Part shown: positions 1-5,631 of the stretch, one piece after another | Position numbering within the stretch: position 1 is the first letter of the stretch | Layout of the letters: each line of letters opens with the position of its first letter | Origin: UBA7398 sp964567545 | Lineage (GTDB): Bacteria > Actinomycetota > Actinomycetes > Nanopelagicales > Nanopelagicaceae | NCBI GenBank assembly: GCA_964567545.1 | Contig: CAZMNB010000060.1 | Coordinates: 1 to 6,521, forward strand | Direction: 5' to 3' | DNA: 6,521 nucleotides | Notes under the pieces: model-generated | Told to the model about the DNA's origin: nothing | The model's input: the letters and a program-made list of their open reading frames with translations, nothing else | Databases searched by the model: none | Translations under genes and position numbers: made by a program

Positions 1-63
1 TGAAAATACTCCGAACCCGAACCCGAAGGCTCCGATCACCAGAATTGGAATATATGGGTTCAC
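1..63 (-). CDS. nuoA: NADH-quinone oxidoreductase subunit A, N-terminal fragment (3' part outside window)
   Basis: Only the first 21 codons are present, starting from a GTG at 63 and running off the left edge. They read MNPYIPILVIGAFGFGFGVF and then S: a short polar start followed by a hydrophobic glycine-rich segment. This matches the opening of actinobacterial NuoA, which begins with a very similar MNPY-P-ILVL segment leading into the first membrane helix. NuoA is a small three-helix membrane subunit of complex I, at the junction of the peripheral and membrane arms near the quinone site. A weak AGGA lies 9 bases before the GTG. The gene follows menG by 38 bp on the same strand and probably opens a nuo operon to the left, which cannot be verified here. 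A GGGTTC hexamer repeated in tandem encodes the FGFG run. The call rests on a short fragment plus context. Confidence 0.75.
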   Translation of the reverse strand, partial: MNPYIPILVIGAFGFGFGVFS

Positions 64-101
64 AGTTCTTTATCCTAGGTGAGCCGCTAAATATGGCGAA
101 A
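64..101 (-). promoter_or_regulatory. menG-nuoA spacer with possible nuoA -10 and ribosome binding site
   Basis: This 38-bp gap lies between the menG stop and the nuoA GTG. Reading the minus strand, TAGGAT at 77-72 fits the TANNNT pattern of an actinobacterial -10 box, and AGGA at 76-73 could be a weak Shine-Dalgarno sequence 9 bases before the start. The two overlap, so probably only one is real. No convincing -35 box or terminator hairpin was found. If TAGGAT is a promoter, the nuoA transcript would have almost no leader; otherwise nuoA is read through from menG. Confidence 0.25.
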
Positions 102-812
102 TTAACGAGCCTTGGTGCCAATGTGAACTGCGACAACCCCACCGGTCATGTTCTTAAAATGCACATCTAACCAGCCCGCAGCCACCACTCGCAGCGCTAA
201 ATCTCGCTGATTTGGCCAGGCCCGAATAGATTCCGCCAGATAGATATATGCCCCTGGATTTGAAGTTGCTCGCTTAGCAATCCAAGGGAGTGCTCGCATT
301 AAATATTCCATATAAATATAGCGAAACGGTGCAAACGTAGGCTCAGAGAATTCCACAATAAATAACCTTCCACCGGGTTTAGTAACACGGAGCGCTTCAA
401 CTAATGCTTTATCGAAATTATTAGTGTTCCTTAATCCAAATGAAATAGTAGTTACATCAAAAGTATTTTTTTCAAATGGCAACGCAAGCGCATCACCTAA
501 AACAAAATTGATATATGGACGACGTTTTCTACCTGCAGCTAACATACCTTCCGAAAAATCTAGTGCAGTAACCGATGCTCCAGCTTTTGCAAGTGGTTCA
601 CTTGAAGAACCAGTTCCCGCCGCCAAATCAAGAATTTGCATTCCATTAGTCGGCGCAATTAATTTCTTAACTTTCTTCCGCCATGCACGAGTTCTACCCA
701 AGCTAAGAATGTCGTTGGCGATGTCATAACGTCGAGCGACGCCATCAAACATCGCGGCTACCTCATCCGGGTTTTTATTGAGGTCCGCTCGCTTACCACT
801 TTCGCTAGCCAC
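102..812 (-). CDS. menG: Demethylmenaquinone methyltransferase (UbiE/MenG family)
   Basis: This SAM-dependent enzyme methylates demethylmenaquinone to menaquinone, the last step of the pathway, acting on a membrane-bound lipid substrate. Numbering from the GTG at 812, the UbiE signature RRYDIANDILSLG lies at about 27-39, the SAM-binding motif ILDLAAGTG at 60-68, the acidic residue that typically holds the SAM ribose in TALDFS at about 85, GDALALPF at 106-113, ISFGLRN at 123-129, and RVTKPGGRLFIVEFS at 142-156. YLAESIRAWPNQ, at about 191-202, is also typical of the family. The open frame extends to another GTG at 845, adding 11 residues (247 aa). I prefer 812 because actinobacterial homologues start just before the RADLNKNPDEVA segment and give about 230-236 aa; here the length is 236. 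Neither start has a well-placed Shine-Dalgarno, so the 5' end stays uncertain. The gene diverges from menF and is followed by nuoA. Confidence 0.93.
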   Translation of the reverse strand: MASESGKRADLNKNPDEVAAMFDGVARRYDIANDILSLGRTRAWRKKVKKLIAPTNGMQILDLAAGTGSSSEPLAKAGASVTALDFSEGMLAAGRKRRPYINFVLGDALALPFEKNTFDVTTISFGLRNTNNFDKALVEALRVTKPGGRLFIVEFSEPTFAPFRYIYMEYLMRALPWIAKRATSNPGAYIYLAESIRAWPNQRDLALRVVAAGWLDVHFKNMTGGVVAVHIGTKAR

Positions 813-884
813 CCACCTATCTTTGCGCGTAGTACGCTGACCCACAAATTCAATTGGCAGTTAGTCGGCAACTAGGGAGATTTT
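813..884. promoter_or_regulatory. Divergent menG-menF intergenic region
   Basis: The two genes are transcribed away from each other and must both be expressed from this stretch, or from inside the opposite gene's 5' end. It is 72 bp if menG starts at 812 and only 39 bp if menG starts at 845. A TTGGCA at 854-859 (+) resembles a -35 box, but the place where its -10 should sit is occupied by the menF ribosome binding site, so it does not work as a pair. No clear operator or palindrome was found. A promoter role is inferred from gene orientation only. Confidence 0.3.
874..880 (+). promoter_or_regulatory. menF ribosome binding site (AGGGAGA)
   Basis: AGGGAGA is followed by TTTT and then the GTG at 885. 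This is a purine-rich Shine-Dalgarno at a normal distance and supports the GTG as the menF start. It also shows that menF has a leader, so its promoter must lie further upstream, inside or close to the start of menG. Confidence 0.65.
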
Positions 885-2111
885 GTGAATCAAAGGTTCA
901 CCACTGAACTGCTTGGTGATCACCCTTCCCTGCTCGAAATCGGAATTGAAAATGAAAACGCAATTTCTTCTTGGGTGCGTGGTGGCGAAGGCTTGATCGG
1001 TTTTGGCGAATATAAAAAGTTTGTAGTTTCGGGTCCCAAGCGATTCGAAAAAGCGCGCGCCTGGTGGCGGAACGAATTACTGAATTTTGACATCCAAAAC
1101 AATGTGCTGGGAAGTGGAACTGGACCAATACTTTTTACCTCATTTGCATTTTCTGAAAATGAGGAATCTGTTTTGATTATTCCAAAAGTTATAATTGGTG
1201 AAAAAAAGGGTAAATCTTGGATAAGTTGGATTGGAGATGGCCCACAACCCAAATTGTTTTTGCTCTCTAGCGATACTAAACCTTTGGAATTACGGTGGAG
1301 TGGAAGTAACGGAGTTGAATGGCAGGCTCGCGTTTCAAAAGCTATATCGGAAATTAAAAATAATTCGCTCGAGAAAGTCGTACTCGCAAGATTTATTGAT
1401 TGCGCTGTAACACCAGAAATAAGTGCACAACGTATATTGCAGAACCTAGCTGCGGAATATCCTGCAACCTGGATTTTCTCAAATGCTGGTTTAGTTGGTG
1501 CAACTCCAGAATTGCTTGTCCGCTTAAGCAAATCACTCGTAACATCTCGAATTCTGGCTGGCACGATTCGCAAGACTGGAAATGATGAGAAAGATTTAGC
1601 GCTTGCTGGTTCGTTAGCTCGCTCATCAAAAGATTTAGAAGAACATGAATACGCTGTTAGATCTGTTGCAGATGTTTTAGCACCTATCTGTACTTCTACA
1701 AACGTCCCTGAAACTCCATTTGTCTTGCATTTGGCTAATGTTATGCACTTGGCAACTGATGTGACCGGTGTTCTTACCGATTCAGCAAGTCCAGCAGATA
1801 TTTTTGAATTGGCTGACAAACTTCATCCATCTGCTGCAGTATGTGGCACACCTACTTTTGCGGCAAAGAAAACCATTCAAGATATTGAAGGTATATCTCG
1901 AGGTAGATATGCGGGCCCAATTGGCTGGATAGATGCACGCGGGGATGGCGAATTGGGCATTGCGCTTCGCTGCGGTCAAATAAGTGATGATGCAAAAAGT
2001 ATTCGATTATTTGCGGGCTGTGGAATCGTGAATGGATCTAACCCGGAAAGTGAATATGCTGAAAGCCAAGCCAAATTACTGCCAATCCGAAGTGCGTTAG
2101 AGAACCACTAA
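885..2111 (+). CDS. menF: Isochorismate synthase (chorismate-utilising enzyme family)
   Basis: This enzyme converts chorismate to isochorismate, the entry step of menaquinone synthesis, using Mg2+ in the cytoplasm. The 408-residue protein has a variable N-terminal half and a well-conserved C-terminal chorismate-binding core. Alignment by eye with E. coli EntC places the general base Lys at K164 in LEKVVLAR, the general acid Glu at E209 in ATPELL, and the metal-binding glutamates at E253 in KDLEEHE and E393 in PESEYAE. Further family motifs are AGTIR (225-229), MHLATD (287-292), LHPSAAVCGTP (313-323) and RYAGPIGW (341-348). All key residues are present, so it should be active. The GTG start has a good ribosome binding site. 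The gene stands alone on the plus strand, back to back with menG, and its last 15 bp overlap the end of menD. Siderophore-type EntC/DhbC activity gives the same product, but the men neighbours favour MenF. Confidence 0.95.
   Translation: MNQRFTTELLGDHPSLLEIGIENENAISSWVRGGEGLIGFGEYKKFVVSGPKRFEKARAWWRNELLNFDIQNNVLGSGTGPILFTSFAFSENEESVLIIPKVIIGEKKGKSWISWIGDGPQPKLFLLSSDTKPLELRWSGSNGVEWQARVSKAISEIKNNSLEKVVLARFIDCAVTPEISAQRILQNLAAEYPATWIFSNAGLVGATPELLVRLSKSLVTSRILAGTIRKTGNDEKDLALAGSLARSSKDLEEHEYAVRSVADVLAPICTSTNVPETPFVLHLANVMHLATDVTGVLTDSASPADIFELADKLHPSAAVCGTPTFAAKKTIQDIEGISRGRYAGPIGWIDARGDGELGIALRCGQISDDAKSIRLFAGCGIVNGSNPESEYAESQAKLLPIRSALENH
2097..2111. other. Convergent 15-bp overlap of menF and menD 3' ends
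   Basis: The menF TAA is at 2109-2111 and the menD TAA, read on the minus strand, is at 2099-2097. Each gene's final codons are therefore encoded opposite the other's. No room exists for a terminator between them, so transcripts from each side must run into the opposite gene, giving antisense 3' ends. Confidence 0.9.
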
Positions 2112-3671
2112 TTTACGGAAATTATTAATTACGCTTGCAATCGTCTCTGCATTCTTGTCACGATTAGGAACTTTAACAACTACAACTCGAATTCCAGTTT
2201 TATGGTTTGCGATTTCGTGACTTAAATCAGATGCGTTTTTTACAATCACATTTGAAATCCCATAGCTTGCTGCGACTTTAGCGATATCGATCCCGTGTGG
2301 AGTGCCAAAAATTTTTTCAAAGCCAGGTAGGCCCCGTTGTGGCAAAGTTGAGAAGATTCCGCCGCCATCATTATCAATTACGATAATTAGTAAATTGACA
2401 TCGGCCGCATTTGTTAGTGCGGAAACATCGTGCAAGAAGCTTAAGTCACCAATAATCGCTACTGCCTCTTGATATCTAGTTGCAATTCCCATTGCCACCG
2501 AAATATTCCCGTCTATACCAGCCAACCCACGATTTGCAAAAGTTGTTACACCGTTTCTTGGAATTGCAAAACTCTCTAAGTCTCGAATTGGTCTCGAAGA
2601 AGAGATAAATAGCGCTGCATCTTCTCTAATCTCAGCAGCAATAAGTTTTGCAATTGAACTTTCACACCAATCTGGGAGCTCGCTTAAAGATTTAGCTGCC
2701 AACATTTCATATTTTTGCCAGAGCGCACGCCATTCCCGATTTTCCATTGAGTTTGTAGCAACTTTTGGGATATTAAAATGTTTTTCATCGGCAGATCTTG
2801 CAACATCAATCTGCTCCATCCGCGGATCAATTACAACTAAGCGTTTGGCGCCATTAATAAAACTATTTATCGATCTAGAAAGCGTAGTTCTTCCAAACAC
2901 AAAAGTTACCTCAGGGGTTAGTTCCTTTCTTACGGTTTCATCTGAAAGCAGTATTGGAGCATGTGCAACTGAACCTCTAAACGAAAGTGGGTCTTCGGCG
3001 ATTAGCGGTGCGTGAATTAATTTTGCGAAAGCTTCAATATCCGATATTTCAAAGCCAGCGCGATCATGCCCGACAATCACAACATTGCGATCGCCAATAT
3101 TTTTTACTTCGCTTCGGGTTCTAGCCTTCTCCTGCGGTTCCAAAACATGAATCCCAACTAACCAATCTTTGGAATCGGTGGTTAATAATGGTTCATCGAA
3201 CTGTAAATTGAAATGCACTGGTCCAGAACCACTTAACATATTCGTTGCGTCAAATGCAGAAGCAGTATCGACGCTAGCTCTAACAAAACTTTGGAAAATT
3301 CCGTTCTGATTTGTAGTTTGATTTGCTCCAGTATTTCTTAACCGTGCTGGACGATCAGCCGAGATAATCAAAAGTTTGACATCGCTATGGTGAGCCTCAA
3401 GTACTGCTGGATAGTAATTAGCCACTGCGGTACCGCTTGTGCAAATTACTGGGACATAACGATTGGTGGCTTTTGCAATTCCTAGCGCAAAAAAGCCTGC
3501 ACTTCTTTCGTCAATACGAACGTGCAATTCAACTAATCCACGTTGATCCGCCTCATGAAGAGCGATAGAAAGTGGAGCATTTCGAGAGCCGGGTGATAAG
3601 ACAAAGTCACTAATACCAAGCTCAATAAGTTGGCGAATTGTGTGGCGGGCTAAATTAGTAGCGTGATTCAA
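2097..3671 (-). CDS. menD: 2-succinyl-5-enolpyruvyl-6-hydroxy-3-cyclohexene-1-carboxylate synthase
   Basis: This thiamine-diphosphate enzyme decarboxylates 2-oxoglutarate and adds the succinyl semialdehyde unit to isochorismate, giving SEPHCHC. With the TTG start at 3671 it has 524 residues. Visible motifs: SPGSRNAPL (26-34); RIDERSAGFF (52-61), whose E55 is the glutamate that activates ThDP; CTSGTAVANYYPAV (77-90); SADRP and GANQTTNQ (104-122); ANRGLAGIDGNIS (379-391); and the ThDP/Mg motif GDLSFLHD (408-415) with DNDGGGIFSTLPQ (433-445). The frame also has a GTG at 3680, but TTG is better: AGGTGG sits 5 bases before it, the TTGA overlaps the menC stop by 4 bases, and the resulting start MNHATNLAR resembles the MNP-T-A start of actinobacterial MenD. 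The gene closes the menB-menC-menD unit and overlaps the menF tail by 15 bp. Confidence 0.96.
   Translation of the reverse strand: MNHATNLARHTIRQLIELGISDFVLSPGSRNAPLSIALHEADQRGLVELHVRIDERSAGFFALGIAKATNRYVPVICTSGTAVANYYPAVLEAHHSDVKLLIISADRPARLRNTGANQTTNQNGIFQSFVRASVDTASAFDATNMLSGSGPVHFNLQFDEPLLTTDSKDWLVGIHVLEPQEKARTRSEVKNIGDRNVVIVGHDRAGFEISDIEAFAKLIHAPLIAEDPLSFRGSVAHAPILLSDETVRKELTPEVTFVFGRTTLSRSINSFINGAKRLVVIDPRMEQIDVARSADEKHFNIPKVATNSMENREWRALWQKYEMLAAKSLSELPDWCESSIAKLIAAEIREDAALFISSSRPIRDLESFAIPRNGVTTFANRGLAGIDGNISVAMGIATRYQEAVAIIGDLSFLHDVSALTNAADVNLLIIVIDNDGGGIFSTLPQRGLPGFEKIFGTPHGIDIAKVAASYGISNVIVKNASDLSHEIANHKTGIRVVVVKVPNRDKNAETIASVINNFRKLVVL
3668..3671 (-). other. TTGA stop/start overlap joining menC to menD
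   Basis: On the minus strand the four bases TTGA contain both the menD TTG start and the menC TGA stop. This 4-base arrangement, usually seen as ATGA, lets a terminating ribosome restart on the next gene, and would keep MenC and MenD production linked. Confidence 0.75.
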
Positions 3672-4672
3672 GGTTCCCACCTTTCGCTAGATATCCAAGC
3701 ATCAGCGCCGCTCGCCCATGTTTTTCTAATCCGATCCTGCCACCAAGTTTTACGTTCTGGAAGTGCCGCAAATTTACTTAACGCAGCAAGGTTTGGAATG
3801 AGTGGCTCCATAGCGATTTGGCCATTATTAATTTGATGAAACCCAACATCGCCGACAAATAATGCTCCAGTTCCTAGCCCTGAGTCATAACTCAATTCTG
3901 GCAGCGCTGCCGCTAACTGAAGCTCGTGGGCAATACCGACTGCGGATTCAAGTGCACTTGAAATTACTACCGGTAGCCCATGATGGGCAGCTAGCGCAAG
4001 TGATCTACGGATACCACCTAAAGGTGCGGCTTTCAAAATCATAACGTCGATTGCGCCGCTTACATCGATAGAAAACGGATCATTAACTTTGCGAAATACT
4101 TCATCGCCAGCAATCTTAATTGGAATATTAATTTCATTTTTTAATTTACGTAGTTCGGCTAAAGATTGGCAAGGTTGCTCTACATACTCAAAAAATTCTT
4201 CGGTAATTTCAAAAATTGCTGATAGAGCTGATTTTGCATATTCAACTTCCCAACTTCCGTTTACATCCAATCGGATTTTAGCAGTTGGATTTATTGATCT
4301 TACTATTTCGACTCGAGCTAAATCTCTATCTAAATCATTTCCAACTTTTATTTTTACTGTCTGGCACCCTGGATACCAAGAAAGAATTTCAGCAATTCTA
4401 AGTTTGGAATCTATCTCTGGAAGTGTGGCATTAATTGAAATTGATTTTCTAATCGTAGTTATTGCTGGGGCAAAAGCTGCTTCAATTCCACTCATCAACC
4501 AAGGCAGTGACTCAACTTCGTCGTATTCTAAAAACGGTGAGAACTCACCCCAGCCAAATGGCCCTTTAAATAGCGCAATTTCACGGCTTTCAATGCCACG
4601 AAACTTCACTTTCATCGGCAGCGATAAGACGTGTAACGAGGCTAATACCTCGTCCAGGATTTTTGAGCTCAT
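3668..4672 (-). CDS. menC: o-Succinylbenzoate synthase (enolase superfamily)
   Basis: This cytoplasmic enzyme dehydrates SHCHC to o-succinylbenzoate. The 334-residue protein has a capping N-terminal part, with FRGIESRE and the GPFGWGEFSPFLEY segment (37-50), followed by the barrel. The superfamily catalytic set is complete: the KxK motif in TVKIKVG (K107, K109), metal ligands D136 in RLDVNGSW, E165 in EYVEQPC and D190 in AGDE, and the second catalytic lysine K214 in ILKAAPLGG. This pattern and the neighbours fit MenC rather than a dipeptide epimerase or N-acylamino-acid racemase, which share the fold. The ATG at 4672 lies 6 bp after the menB stop and has no Shine-Dalgarno, suggesting that ribosomes ending menB restart here. 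Its TGA overlaps the menD TTG. Sampled GC is about 34%, lower than menB. Confidence 0.94.
   Translation of the reverse strand: MSSKILDEVLASLHVLSLPMKVKFRGIESREIALFKGPFGWGEFSPFLEYDEVESLPWLMSGIEAAFAPAITTIRKSISINATLPEIDSKLRIAEILSWYPGCQTVKIKVGNDLDRDLARVEIVRSINPTAKIRLDVNGSWEVEYAKSALSAIFEITEEFFEYVEQPCQSLAELRKLKNEINIPIKIAGDEVFRKVNDPFSIDVSGAIDVMILKAAPLGGIRRSLALAAHHGLPVVISSALESAVGIAHELQLAAALPELSYDSGLGTGALFVGDVGFHQINNGQIAMEPLIPNLAALSKFAALPERKTWWQDRIRKTWASGADAWISSERWEP
3677..3682 (-). promoter_or_regulatory. menD ribosome binding site (AGGTGG) that decides the TTG start
   Basis: On the minus strand AGGTGG (3682-3677) is followed by GAACC and then the TTG at 3671-3669. The competing GTG at 3680 lies inside this element and has no Shine-Dalgarno of its own. 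The site is within the last codons of menC, as expected for translational coupling through the TTGA overlap. Confidence 0.7.
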
Positions 4673-4678
4673 GAAAAG

Positions 4679-5557
4679 TTAAGGACGTTTTGGGAATTTA
4701 TCAAAATCGGGTTCGCGTTTTTCTTTATAAGCATCGCGACCTTCTTGGCCTTCTTCTGTTAAATAGAAAAGCAAGGTGGCATCGCCCGCAAGTTGTTGTA
4801 CGCCCGCAAGCCCATCATCTGCTGCGTTAAGGCCAGCTTTCAAAAGTCGAATTGCCATGGGTGAATGTCGCAACATTTCACGACACCAAGAAACCGTTTC
4901 CGCTTCTAACTCTTTAACTGGTACGACGGTATTTACCAATCCCATGTTGAGCGCTTCTTGCGCATCGTATTGGCGACACATAAACCAAATTTCGCGAGCT
5001 TTTTTCTGACCAACATGTCGCGCTAATAAACCTGCGCCATATCCGCCATCAAAGGATCCGACCATTGGACCAGTTTGGCCAAACTTTGCGTTCTCTGCAG
5101 CGATTGTTAAATCGCAAACAACATGAAGTACATGTCCGCCGCCAATCGCCCAACCTGCAACCATCGCTACGACTGGCTTCGGGGTTCGGCGAATTTGAAC
5201 TTGCAAATCTAAAACATTTAACCGCCCGATACCCTTTTTTCCAAGCGCATCGCTACCAATATATCCGTCATCACCGCGAACATTTATATCGCCACCGGAA
5301 CAGAAAGCTTCATCTCCAGCACCAGTAAAAATAATCACGCCGACTTTCTCATCATCGCGGGCAAATGAGAGAGCTTTTTCTAATTCAGTCAGTGTTTCCG
5401 GGCGGAATGCATTACGAACTTCTGGCCGGTTTATCGTTATTTTTGCGATACCTTCAGCAGTTTCATATCGAACATCAGTGAAGTTTTCCGACCCAGCGCC
5501 GAGCTCCCACTTAGGGATGGTTCGACTTCCTGGTTCTCGCTTAATCGGTTTGCTCAC
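4679..5557 (-). CDS. menB: 1,4-Dihydroxy-2-naphthoyl-CoA synthase
   Basis: This crotonase-family enzyme closes the second ring, turning o-succinylbenzoyl-CoA into 1,4-dihydroxy-2-naphthoyl-CoA. The 292-residue protein shows NRPEVRNAFRP (43-53), the oxyanion-hole and CoA region FCSGGD (85-90), VAGWAIGGGHVLH (133-145), the catalytic segment FGQTGPMVGSFDGGYG (159-174) and the characteristic C-terminal tail TEEGQEGRDAYKEKREPDF (267-285). From memory, the body and tail are strikingly close to E. coli MenB. G163 in QTGP occupies the place of the Asp found in Mycobacterium tuberculosis MenB, which marks the type I, bicarbonate-assisted form. The GTG start is well supported by GGAGG 7 bases upstream. 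It is the first gene of the menB-menC-menD unit and diverges from menE. Sampled GC is about 48%, above its neighbours. Confidence 0.97.
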   Translation of the reverse strand: MSKPIKREPGSRTIPKWELGAGSENFTDVRYETAEGIAKITINRPEVRNAFRPETLTELEKALSFARDDEKVGVIIFTGAGDEAFCSGGDINVRGDDGYIGSDALGKKGIGRLNVLDLQVQIRRTPKPVVAMVAGWAIGGGHVLHVVCDLTIAAENAKFGQTGPMVGSFDGGYGAGLLARHVGQKKAREIWFMCRQYDAQEALNMGLVNTVVPVKELEAETVSWCREMLRHSPMAIRLLKAGLNAADDGLAGVQQLAGDATLLFYLTEEGQEGRDAYKEKREPDFDKFPKRP

Positions 5558-5631
5558 GAAACTGCCTCCACTTGCTTCTAATAATTCAAATATATCCGTG
5601 CCAGCGTTATATGGAATAGCCTAAGCGAATT
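5558..5631. promoter_or_regulatory. Divergent menB-menE intergenic region
   Basis: This 74-bp AT-rich stretch separates the menB and menE starts and should hold the promoter of the menB-menC-menD unit and that of menE. Several -10-like hexamers are present, for example TATATT on the minus strand (5594-5589), TTATAT on the plus strand (5607-5612) and TAGCCT (5617-5622, TANNNT pattern). None has a good -35 partner, so no single box can be assigned. No palindromic operator was recognised. Confidence 0.4.
5565..5569 (-). promoter_or_regulatory. menB ribosome binding site (GGAGG)
   Basis: GGAGG on the minus strand is followed by the 7-base spacer CAGTTTC and the GTG at 5557. It is the strongest Shine-Dalgarno in the window and fixes the menB start. 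As the first gene of the minus-strand unit, menB is thus given the best initiation signal, while menC depends on coupling. Confidence 0.75.

Noticed and set aside
11..28. Tandem CGAACC repeat at the left edge
   Set aside because: It is two copies of a Gly-Phe codon pair inside nuoA and fits a membrane helix; two six-base units are not a meaningful repeat array.
466..472. Seven-T runs (here and at 6269-6275) as possible terminators or sequencing errors
   Set aside because: Both lie inside intact frames, menG and menE respectively, with conserved motifs on both sides. No GC-rich hairpin precedes them and no frameshift is evident.
854..859. TTGGCA as a -35 box for menF
   Set aside because: A -10 box at normal spacing would fall on the menF ribosome binding site at 874-880, where no TATAAT-like sequence exists.
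1202..1208. A-AAA-AAG heptamer in the correct phase of menF, like the dnaX -1 frameshift site
   Set aside because: A -1 shift would read GGG and then TAA at once, giving a useless stub of about 108 residues, and I see no obvious stimulatory hairpin or upstream Shine-Dalgarno. It is most likely a chance Lys-Lys run.
920..1819. 299-residue open frame antisense to menF
   Set aside because: It lies entirely inside a gene with complete catalytic motifs, its translation is rich in Ser/Lys/Thr without recognisable motifs, and no ribosome binding site stands out. It is a shadow frame.
4089..4682. 197-residue open frame antisense to menC
   Set aside because: menC is fully supported by its catalytic residues over the same bases; the antisense translation shows no recognisable domain.
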